Below, piece after piece: positions 7,398 through 18,114 of a stretch of 18,114 nt of DNA. The first letter of the stretch is position 1, and every line of letters begins with the position of its first letter. The notes beneath the pieces were generated by a model that saw only the letters and a program-made list of their open reading frames with translations, was not told where the DNA came from and did not search any database. The stretch covers positions 1-18,114 of the forward strand of contig JAHHMJ010000291.1 in assembly GCA_018678395.1 (NCBI GenBank). Reading direction: 5' to 3'. A program made the translations under genes and the position numbers. The stretch is from Gemmatimonadota bacterium. Its GTDB lineage: Bacteria; Gemmatimonadota; Gemmatimonadetes; Longimicrobiales; Gaopeijiaceae.

Positions 7398-8327
7398 TCA
7401 GTTGAAGGTGCCGGGCAGCAGGAAATTCAGGGGATTCCGCTGGCGACCGCCCTGCCGCACTTCGTAGTGCACGTGGGTCGACGTCGCGGTGCCCGTGCGC
7501 CCGACCTGTGCGATCACGTCGCCGCGCTCGACCTCCTGTCCCGTACGGACCAGGAGCTTGGAGGCGTGGGCGTACAGCGACGTCAGCCCGAAGCCGTGGT
7601 CGATCTCGACGGTCTGGCCGTATCCCGAGACCCAACCTGCGCGAATCACCCGTCCGGAGCCCGCCGCCAGGATGGGCGTCCCCGCCGGCGCCGCGATGTC
7701 CACGCCCGGGTGAGGCAGCACCTCGTTGAGGATGGGGTGCATGCGGGCCTTGGAGTAACCGGAACTCAGGCGGCCGGCGGTCGGAAAGAGCGTCGGCGTC
7801 GCCATGAGCAACTCGCGCTGCGAGGAGAGCGAGTCCCCGGCTTCGTCCATGCTCTCCAGCAGAACCCGCGCCCGACGCTGCAGGGCGTCGATGTCGTACT
7901 CGACCGCGAACGCCTGCCCACCGAGCTCGGGGTCGACAGCGGACAGCGGGTTCGAATCCGGCGTCCCCGATCCCGGTCCCCCGACTCCTGCGGCGAGCAC
8001 GCCCGCGTCGAGCGGCTCGAGGCCGGCGAGAACACGAAGCTCCGATTCGCGGCCCTGCAGTTCTCCGAGCGTGGACTCGAGCGAACCGACCTCACCCTGG
8101 AGCCGCTGCAACTCGGCGACGAGGGCTGCGTCCGGCCGGGCGGAGCCGATCACGCCGAACCACGAGAGCGTCAGGGCGGCGAGACTTCCGACCGCCCCGA
8201 GGACCACCACCGACAGCGCGCCCACTCCCCATGCCCATCGCCGGAAGTCCTTCGCCCGGAGGCTGAACTGCCGAACGGATTCGTGATTGCCCCGGACCAA
8301 CAGGACGGTCCATCGACGGTCTCGCAT
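7398..8327 (-). CDS. M23 family peptidoglycan endopeptidase, membrane-anchored
   Basis: A 309-residue protein when started at the ATG at 8327; the longer open frame upstream is unlike protein. A cytoplasmic basic tail is followed by one membrane helix (about 33-57), then a periplasmic coiled-coil region (about 66-100 and 145-175) and a C-terminal LytM/peptidase M23 domain (about 180-305). Zinc and catalytic residues appear intact: H206 and D210 in HPGVDIAAPAGTP, H254 in LYAH, and H285/H287 in HVHYEV. The usual SSGY...HPI(L)N segment is present at 188-201. M23 enzymes of this layout cut peptide cross-links in the cell wall or activate amidases. It is followed by the two M16-like secreted proteins. 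A sigma70-like promoter lies about 60 bases upstream. Confidence 0.9.
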   Translation of the reverse strand: MRDRRWTVLLVRGNHESVRQFSLRAKDFRRWAWGVGALSVVVLGAVGSLAALTLSWFGVIGSARPDAALVAELQRLQGEVGSLESTLGELQGRESELRVLAGLEPLDAGVLAAGVGGPGSGTPDSNPLSAVDPELGGQAFAVEYDIDALQRRARVLLESMDEAGDSLSSQRELLMATPTLFPTAGRLSSGYSKARMHPILNEVLPHPGVDIAAPAGTPILAAGSGRVIRAGWVSGYGQTVEIDHGFGLTSLYAHASKLLVRTGQEVERGDVIAQVGRTGTATSTHVHYEVRQGGRQRNPLNFLLPGTFN

Positions 8328-8386
8328 GCGTTCCGGGGTTGAGAGTAGGGGCGTGGGGCTTCCGCTTTCTGGGCGGAAGAATGCCA

Positions 8387-8416
8387 AAACTAGATGAGTC
8401 GCGACGAGAGTGTCAA
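8387..8416 (-). promoter_or_regulatory. Candidate sigma70-type promoter of the M23/M16 operon
   Basis: On the minus strand a perfect -35 TTGACA (8416-8411) is followed after 18 bases by TAGTTT (8392-8387), which keeps the key T, A and final T of a -10 box. Transcription would start near 8380, about 50 bases before the M23 ATG at 8327. A 7-bp hairpin (CTTCCGC/GCGGAAG, 8359-8379) would lie at the very start of that leader. The -10 match is only 3 of 6. Confidence 0.5.
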
Positions 8417-8474
8417 CGCCGGGACCTGTTCGGGTTCGTCGCCGTAGTATGCGACAAACTCCGTGGGGTTCCAT

Positions 8475-8491
8475 GGGCGGTCCGACCGCCC
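8475..8491 (-). terminator. GC-rich hairpin after metG, candidate terminator
   Basis: GGGCGGT/ACCGCCC forms a 7-bp stem (8475-8481 with 8485-8491) with loop CCG, about 50 bases past the metG stop and upstream of the M23 promoter. It has no T-run on the minus strand. Its position fits the end of the accA-ricT-metG transcript. The gap 8328-8541 otherwise holds only the promoter and a small hairpin at 8359-8379. Confidence 0.4.
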
Positions 8492-8541
8492 CCGCGTAAA
8501 CAAATGGCGGCGAATCCGGCCTCCGTCGCGGAGTACGGCGG

Positions 8542-10077
8542 TCAGAGCTCGACGCGAGGGAAGAGCGGGTCGCCCTTCTCCACCGTCCGGCCCGTCGGCG
8601 CGTCCATGCGTGCGGCCTCGATGGTCGGTACGGCGGGCAGTCCCAATCGCCGCGCCAACTCTGCCGACCGTTCGGGGCAGACCGGCTCGAACAGCGCACT
8701 CAGCACGCCGAGCAATCGGGCGAGCGTCGCAAGCGTGTCGTCGAGATCGCCGGCACGCGTCGGGTCCTTCGCCTGCGCCCAGGGCTCCCGGGTCTCCACG
8801 TAGCCGTTGGCCGTCCGAGCGAGGTCCATGGCGGCGGCCAGGGCCTCGTGCAGACGGTCGGCCGCGAGGGCGGCCTCGACCGCGTCGAGGGTCAGGGCGA
8901 TCTCCGGGTCGAGACCACCCGCATCGCCGTCCGGCACGGTGCCCTCCCGATACCGGACGATCATCGAGATCGCCCGCTGCGCCAGATTTCCCCAGACCTT
9001 GGCGAGCTCGTCGTACCGCACGAGGAAGCGCTCGGGCGTGTACGAGGCATCCGATCCCGTGGGCATCTCCCGCAGCAGGTACCATCGCACCGCGTCGGTA
9101 CCGAAGGTTTCCCGCAGCTCGAGCGGGTCGATCACGTTTCCGAGGGATTTCGACATCTTGGTCTCGCCCACCACCCACCACCCGTGGGCGAGAATTCGCC
9201 GCGGCAGCGGGAGACCTGCGCCCATCAGCAGCGTCGGCCAGTACACCGCGTGCGTGGTGAGGATGTCCTTGCCGATGATGTGCAGGTCGGCGGGCCACCA
9301 CGAAGCGGAGGGGTCGTCGAATCCGGGGGCTTCGGCGCCGAGCGCCGGATCGATCGCGCCCGATGCCGTCAGATAGTTGATCAGCGCATCGACCCAGACG
9401 TAGGTGACGTGATCGGGGTCGAACGGCAGCGGGATTCCCCAGTGGAGTCGGGAGCGCGGCCGGGAGATGGACAGGTCGCCCAGTGGTTGCTGGAGAAAAC
9501 CGAGGACCTCGTTGCGTCGCACTTCGGGCCGAATCCAGTCCGGATGGGCTTCGATATGGGCGACCAGCGCCTCCTGGAAGGCGCCCATCCGGAAGAACCA
9601 GTTCTTCTCTTCGATCTCCTGGACGGGCCGGCCGCAGTCCGGGCAGGTCTGCCCCTCTCCGAGGTCCTTCTGCGTCCAGTACCGCTCTTCGTGCACGCAG
9701 TACCAGCCCGCGTAGCTGCCCTCGTAGATGTGGCCCCGATCGTACAGGCGCTGCACGAAGGCCTCCACCACGCCGCGGTGCTCGGCCTCGGTCGTGCGGA
9801 TGAAGCGGTCGAAGCCGATCTCGAGCTGCTCCCACGCCGCGCGGAAGCGATCCGCCATGGCGTCGCACAGCTCGATCGGCTGCATGCCCCGCCGCTCGGC
9901 CTCCTCCTGGATCTTCTGACCGTGCTCGTCGGTGCCGGTCAGGAAGAGCACGTCGTCGCCTCGCTGGCGCGAAAACCGCGCGAGCGCGTCCGCGAGGATC
10001 GTGGTGTAGGCGTGACCGATGTGCGGGGCGCCCGAAGCGTAGTAGATCGGGGTGGTCAGGTAGGTCCGATTCGACAC
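8542..10077 (-). CDS. metG: Methionyl-tRNA synthetase
   Basis: A 511-residue class I synthetase that charges tRNA-Met. The HIGH motif is at 19-22 (SGAPHIGHAY), TDEHG is at 49-53, the connective zinc-knuckle region is at about 122-155, and KMSKS is at 307-311 (ETKMSKSLGN). The anticodon-binding helical domain fills about 365-500. There is no C-terminal tRNA-binding (EMAP-like) domain, as in short MetRS forms. The knuckle is unusual: C127, C145 and C148 are present, but the position expected for the second cysteine (130 in CVHEERYW) is Glu. The start is a GTG with a strong GGGAGGAA Shine-Dalgarno six bases ahead. It is the third gene of a tight accA-ricT-metG group, 28 bases after ricT. Confidence 0.96.
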   Translation of the reverse strand: MSNRTYLTTPIYYASGAPHIGHAYTTILADALARFSRQRGDDVLFLTGTDEHGQKIQEEAERRGMQPIELCDAMADRFRAAWEQLEIGFDRFIRTTEAEHRGVVEAFVQRLYDRGHIYEGSYAGWYCVHEERYWTQKDLGEGQTCPDCGRPVQEIEEKNWFFRMGAFQEALVAHIEAHPDWIRPEVRRNEVLGFLQQPLGDLSISRPRSRLHWGIPLPFDPDHVTYVWVDALINYLTASGAIDPALGAEAPGFDDPSASWWPADLHIIGKDILTTHAVYWPTLLMGAGLPLPRRILAHGWWVVGETKMSKSLGNVIDPLELRETFGTDAVRWYLLREMPTGSDASYTPERFLVRYDELAKVWGNLAQRAISMIVRYREGTVPDGDAGGLDPEIALTLDAVEAALAADRLHEALAAAMDLARTANGYVETREPWAQAKDPTRAGDLDDTLATLARLLGVLSALFEPVCPERSAELARRLGLPAVPTIEAARMDAPTGRTVEKGDPLFPRVEL

Positions 10078-10083
10078 GACAGT

Positions 10084-10091
10084 TCCTCCCG
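10084..10091 (-). promoter_or_regulatory. Strong ribosome binding site that fixes the metG GTG start
   Basis: On the minus strand GGGAGGAA is followed by six bases and GTG (10077-10075). It is the clearest Shine-Dalgarno sequence in the window and settles the GTG start of MetRS, whose protein begins MSNRTYLTTPIYY directly before the catalytic fold. Confidence 0.75.
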
Positions 10092-10105
10092 GTGTGGCGG
10101 GGGTC

Positions 10106-10948
10106 TCAGCGGGGAGGGCGCGGGGCCTCGGCGACCTCGGGCTTCAGATCGTCGAGCGGGAGCGTGCGGCGCTCGCCCGACTCGCTCCGCACGGTGACCG
10201 TCTCGCGGAGGATGTCCACGGCGATGACGGTCTCCCGGCCATGAGCCGTGCGCAATGCCTTGCCCTCCCGGGGGAAGCGGCGGCGCGATTCGACATACGT
10301 GCGGTGTTCGTACATCAGGCAGCACATCAGGCGACCACAGCACCCCGAGATCTGCGCGGGATTGAGGGAGAGCCGCTGATCCTTGGCCAGTTGCAGGCTG
10401 ACCGGCTTGAGTTCGGGCAGCCACGTCGAGCAGCACAACTCGCGCCCGCAGCGACCGACGCCGCCCAGGAGCGCCGCCTCGTCGCGGACGCCGATCTGCT
10501 TCAGCTCGATCCGGGTCCGGAAGGTGCGGGCCAGGTCGCGGACCAGCTCACGAAAGTCGACCCGCCGGTCGGCGGTGAAGTAGATGATCAGCTTGTTCCG
10601 GTCGTGCTGCCACTCGGCCTCGGTGACCTTCATCTTCAACCCGTGGCGGCGCACCAGTTCGCGGGTGCGGGAGCGCACGCGCACTTCGTCCTCCCGCAGT
10701 TCCGCGAGTCGCGCCACCTCCGTGTCCTTGGCTGCACGCAGCACTTTCCGGTCCGGTGTGGGCGTGGCACACCCGCCGGAAGACGAACACTTGCGTTCAG
10801 CGATCAGGCCCACTGCGGTGACTTCGCCGACGTCCTCGCCGCGATCGGCCTCGACCACGACCCACTGACCGGGGCGCAGATCGGCCCCCGGCGCCGAGAA
10901 GTAGTCCCGCCGGCTCCCCTTGAACCGGACCTCGGCGAAGGCCGTCAC
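10106..10948 (-). CDS. ricT: PSP1 domain protein, RicT (YaaT) family
   Basis: A 280-residue cytoplasmic protein of the PSP1/YaaT family. The diagnostic block is at about 165-215: GRCGRELCCSTWL, then KPVSLQLAKDQRLSLNP, then ISGCCGRLMCCLMYE. Cysteines are C54, C60, C167, C172, C173, C203, C204, C209 and C210. In B. subtilis, RicT forms an iron-sulfur-containing complex with RicA and RicF that affects RNA maturation (RNase Y), competence and sporulation. No RicA or RicF homologue is seen here, so the role in this organism is open. The start is a GTG at 10948, one base after the accA stop, so translation is coupled. The C-terminal 60 residues are a basic beta-rich tail. The Cys-rich C54-x5-C60 insert (KCSSSGGC) is often seen in the family. 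Confidence 0.92.
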   Translation of the reverse strand: MTAFAEVRFKGSRRDYFSAPGADLRPGQWVVVEADRGEDVGEVTAVGLIAERKCSSSGGCATPTPDRKVLRAAKDTEVARLAELREDEVRVRSRTRELVRRHGLKMKVTEAEWQHDRNKLIIYFTADRRVDFRELVRDLARTFRTRIELKQIGVRDEAALLGGVGRCGRELCCSTWLPELKPVSLQLAKDQRLSLNPAQISGCCGRLMCCLMYEHRTYVESRRRFPREGKALRTAHGRETVIAVDILRETVTVRSESGERRTLPLDDLKPEVAEAPRPPR

Positions 10949-10949
10949 G

Positions 10950-11930
<981 letters not shown>

Positions 11931-11992
11931 TGCGACTCCGATGCTGTGGGACTGCGACCGCCGGGAGAGGTCCTCGCCGGGGGACGGTAAAC

Positions 11993-13761
11993 CTACGGGG
12001 AGGGAGGCGAACCGTGAAGTCGGTGCAGCAGCCATCCGTCCGGGTCCAGCGTCACGCGAGCGTCCGCGGGTGCGCCGGGGACGATCCAGACTCCCCCGGC
12101 ACCCTCCAGGGGAACGGTCGCGCGAACCGACCGACCGTCCCACGTCACCTCGACGTCCACGGGGATGTGGAATCGGGGTGCGTAGTCTCCCTGGACCTGC
12201 TCGATCTCGACCCGAAGCCCGGTCCGGAGATCCCGGGTGCTCACCGACAGGACCGGGTAGCCCGGAGCCCTCAACCACTGTCCGAAGAACCGGGCGAGGT
12301 CGCGGTCGGCGACCTCTTCGAAGACCGCCCGCAGGTCGTCGGTGGTCGCGGTCGCATCGCGGTATCGGGCGTAGTATGCGCGGATCGCGGCGAAGAAGGC
12401 GTCGTCGCCCACCTCCCTGCGCAGCATGTGCAGGACCCAGCCCCCCTTCTGGTAGCTGTTGCGGTTGAGCATGTCGAAGAGGTCACCCCGTCGGTCGATC
12501 ACCGGTCGGAGGGTGTCGGCCGAGGTGAGGTAGGCCCGGGCGGCTCCGGCCAGCCGTTCGCGAAACGACTCCATGCCGTCCACACGTTCGAAGTAGACCG
12601 CCCCGAAGTAGGTTGCGAAGCCCTCGGAAAGCCACAACTCGCTCCAGTCGGCCTCGGTCACGCTGTCGCCGAACCACTGGTGGGCGATCTCGTGGCTCAC
12701 CGTACTCTCGATGTCGCGGCCGGCGGCGATCGCCTGCTGCGAGTAGAAGATCGCCGAGCTGTTCTCCATACCGCCGAAGCGGGTGGCCGACTGGACGTTC
12801 GCGAGCTTCTCGTACGGGAAGGGACCGATCATGTCGGTGAACACGTCGACCATGTCGGCGGCACGGCGGAACGATGAGGCGCCCTCGGCCCGGCTGTCGG
12901 GGAAGAGCCAGGTGGTGACGGCGACGCAGCCGTCCGCTCGCGGGCTGACTGGGGCTTCGCCGCACGCCGCCAACCCGACCGTGTCGATCACCATGTCCGC
13001 GCCACCGACCACCAATGTGTAGGTCGGGTGGTCGACGGCGGTCTCGTAGATCCACGTCCGTCGCTCGCCCACGCTGGGTCCGGGGACCTCGGGTGGGGTG
13101 GGGACGGGCGGGCCGGCGGCCCGACCGTTCGCGATCACGTCCCACTCGGCGGGTGCGTGGACGGTGAAGCGGGCGGTGGCCTTGTCGGACGGATGGTCGA
13201 CGCTCGGGAGCCAGAAGCGGGTACGGTTCGGCCAGTTGTCGACGAAGGCGCTGGGATCCCCATGCACCGTCTCGCCGAGAATCAGGCCGTCGTCGGGGAC
13301 GCCGCGGTAGGCGACGGCGATCCGGTGGCGCGCCCCGGCCTCGGCTGGAGAGCCGAGCGGAATCGAGAGCAGCCCGTCCTCGTGGTGCCACTCGACCGGT
13401 CCCGAGTCCACGGTGACCTCGTCGATGTGGAGCCCGCTGAAGTCCAGGTCCACCGCGGTGACCGCCCGGTCGAGGCGGAGGTCGAGTGCCGCGTGTCCCT
13501 GCATCCACCCGGAGCCCCGAGGGAGGGCCAGTTCGATGTCGTAGTGGAGTACGTCGACGCCGTCGTCGTAGCGCTCCGGAGGCGATGCGCGCCCGGCGGG
13601 GATGGGCTCGGGTTCGGCGGATGCGCCTGCGGTTGGCCGCAACGCGGATGAGACACCCGCGGTCGCGGAGGCTTCGGGCACCGGCGTCGCCGCCATTCGG
13701 GGCGCGGCCGGGCCGCATCCCCAGAGAAGCACGGAGGCGGCGGCGAGTCCTGGAAGCGGTC

Positions 13762-13765
<4 letters not shown>
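11993..13765 (-). CDS. M1 family metallo-aminopeptidase, probable lipoprotein
   Basis: A 590-residue gluzincin aminopeptidase when started at the GTG at 13765, which overlaps the previous stop as GTGA. A longer frame adds 18 residues but spoils the signal peptide. The leader MRPLPGLAAASVLLWGC ends in a non-standard lipobox (LLWG|C, Trp at -2), so lipidation at C17 is likely but not certain. A low-complexity Ala/Pro segment follows to about residue 65, then the beta-sandwich domain and the catalytic domain: GGMEN exopeptidase motif (331-335), HEIAH (358-362) with the third zinc ligand E381 in WLSEGFATYF, and proton donor Y438 in NSYQKGGWVLHML. There is no long ERAP1-like C-terminal domain; a short beta domain ends the protein. 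It probably trims peptides at the outer membrane or periplasm. Translation is coupled to the REC/PIG-L gene. Confidence 0.92.
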
Positions 13766-17260
<3,495 letters not shown>

Positions 17261-17295
17261 CGTCGAGTCGACGCGCGAGCCCGGAGATGTGCGGG

Positions 17296-17340
17296 CGACG
17301 AGGGGCGGCGTTCCACGAGTTGGAGCGTCGCCTCGCGTCG
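17296..17340. terminator. Long imperfect hairpin between convergent genes, candidate bidirectional terminator
   Basis: The 45-base segment folds on itself almost end to end: 17296-17315 pairs with 17321-17340 around a 5-base loop (CGAGT), with one mismatch (A17301/G17335) and three G-T wobbles. It sits 35 bases after katG and directly after the stop of the opposite gene at 17342. A small near-palindrome (GCGTCGA/TCGACGC, 17260-17274) overlaps the katG stop. Neither strand has a strong T-run, so it may be a U-poor terminator. Confidence 0.55.
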
Positions 17341-17341
17341 T

Positions 17342-17782
17342 TCAGGGGTGGTGCGGCGTGGAGCCCTGGTCGCCGGGGTCCACCCTGCCCGCGCCGCCGG
17401 TCGCGACGTCGATGACGAAGAGTGGTCCCAGGATGGAGATGTAGGCGACGAGGTCCCAGGGGTCGAAGGTCGCCTCGTAGAGTTCGAGGTACTGCGCGCC
17501 CTCGATGCCCCCGCACACGACGACGAAGATCCCGAGCGTTCGGCTCGGCGTGAAGAATCGGGTCCAGGCGTTGTCCGCCCAGGCCGTGAACCGGCCGCGG
17601 AAGAGAATGTAGTTCCACGCCGGCCCGGTCATGTCCAACACGTACCCGCTCCAGAACCAGCCGAGATCGATCCAGTTCGTCGCGAGACCGGTCGCACCGA
17701 GCGCCGCGAGTCCGATCGCCCAGAGAGGCGCGTGACGGTCGTGCGACGATCGGGCCGCTTTCTGGGACCGCGGCTCAGCCAT
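17342..17782 (-). CDS. Small integral membrane protein, VanZ-like
   Basis: A 146-residue protein with probably four membrane helices (about 19-35, 42-60, 82-98 and 110-127) after a charged N-terminus (MAEPRSQKAARSSHDRH). The last pair of helices with the loop between them, GIEGAQYLELYEATFDPWDLVAYISILG (parts of 92-119), resembles the E-x-x-Q...FDxxDLxAY pattern of VanZ/DUF2809-like proteins. That suggests the family but not a function; most such proteins are uncharacterised. It begins nine bases after the stop of the hydrolase fragment, so the two are probably co-transcribed. The C-terminus is short and Gly-rich. Confidence is good for a membrane protein and modest for the family. Confidence 0.7.
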   Translation of the reverse strand: MAEPRSQKAARSSHDRHAPLWAIGLAALGATGLATNWIDLGWFWSGYVLDMTGPAWNYILFRGRFTAWADNAWTRFFTPSRTLGIFVVVCGGIEGAQYLELYEATFDPWDLVAYISILGPLFVIDVATGGAGRVDPGDQGSTPHHP

Positions 17783-17791
17783 GAACTGCGC

Positions 17792-18114
17792 CTATCGCTC
17801 GGAGGATGGGCGCAACTGATACTCGGGACGCTCGATGTCGCCGAGGCAGTCGGGAACGATCTCGCCTGCCAGGAAGCGCGCGGGATCCGACACGAAGCCG
17901 GCCGCCAGGCTCATCGCGCACCCGTCCCCGCCCCACTCCACGGAAGGCGTGTGCCCGCCGCCGGGAATCGTGATCGCGACGCTGTATGCCAGGAGGCGAT
18001 CGGCGTGGATCGCCCAGGACGGAGGCGTCGCCGGGTCGAACTCCCCCGCGATGAGCAGGGTCGGGACCCGGCTAGCCACGGGATTCACGAACTCTTCGGG
18101 ACGCGCGGGCACCC
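17792..18114 (-). CDS. Alpha/beta hydrolase, C-terminal part (TAP-like domain), cut by the window edge
   Basis: The 107 visible residues are the C-terminal end of an alpha/beta hydrolase; the start lies beyond the window. The core strand and catalytic Asp are in TLLIAGEFDPATPP, and the catalytic His is in IPGGGHTPSVEW; a conserved-looking Cys (GGDGCAMSL) and a final Cys (VPDCLGD) follow, as in the TAP-like C-terminal domain of tripeptidyl aminopeptidase-type exported hydrolases. The nucleophile serine would be upstream of the window. It would cut esters, amides or peptides and may be secreted. It ends in TAG, nine bases ahead of the VanZ-like gene. Confidence 0.75.
   Translation of the reverse strand, partial: VPARPEEFVNPVASRVPTLLIAGEFDPATPPSWAIHADRLLAYSVAITIPGGGHTPSVEWGGDGCAMSLAAGFVSDPARFLAGEIVPDCLGDIERPEYQLRPSSER

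Noticed and set aside
7345..7635. An N-terminal extension of the first M16-like protein
   Set aside because: It would cover the end of the M23 gene and put 97 Arg-rich residues before a clear signal peptide.

Overview
The window is high-GC, densely packed bacterial chromosome. Start and stop codons commonly overlap as ATGA or GTGA (49-52, 780-783, 1516-1519, 6103-6106, 13762-13765). The content is a Gram-negative-type housekeeping and envelope set: two lipoproteins, Sec-exported proteins, an envelope M23 peptidase, AccA, RicT, MetRS, a FadB/FadJ-type beta-oxidation protein and a bifunctional catalase-peroxidase. The mix of RicT/PSP1, paired M16-like secreted proteins and GTG starts would suit Gemmatimonadota or a neighbouring phylum. 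This placement is inference; no marker here proves it. I see no tRNA, rRNA, CRISPR array, insertion sequence, phage gene or obvious transferred island.

Layout. (1) 1-983, plus strand: the tail of an unseen gene, a membrane-anchored DsbA/BdbD-like thioredoxin-fold protein and a 67-residue unknown, all coupled by 4-base overlaps. (2) 932-3690, minus strand: an enoyl-CoA hydratase/3-hydroxyacyl-CoA dehydrogenase coupled to a DUF402 protein, which runs tail to tail into the small plus-strand gene with a 52-base overlap. (3) 3860-4639: a coiled-coil lipoprotein, followed by a strong hairpin. (4) 4760-8327, minus strand: an M23 peptidase with its own sigma70-like promoter, then two overlapping secreted M16-fold proteins that both lack the zinc motif. 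(5) 8542-14850, minus strand: a response-regulator/PIG-L fusion, an M1 aminopeptidase lipoprotein, accA, ricT and metG, closely packed. (6) 15032-17260, plus strand: katG, divergent from the REC/PIG-L gene. (7) 17296-18114: a long hairpin, a small VanZ-like membrane protein and the C-terminal end of an alpha/beta hydrolase, both on the minus strand.

The most unusual item is the gene at 13762-14850. A receiver domain with all its phosphorylation residues is fused to a PIG-L (LmbE-like) deacetylase fold in which both metal-binding motifs are replaced (AHPDD-type to AAPGE, and the HxDH-type motif to E-x-T-R). It overlaps the start of a secreted M1 peptidase. It looks like a phosphorylation-controlled pseudo-enzyme, perhaps a ligand or partner-binding output domain. 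The second unusual item is the pair of apparently catalytically dead secreted M16 proteins at 4760-7344. Both readings come from motifs read by eye and need profile and structure comparison.
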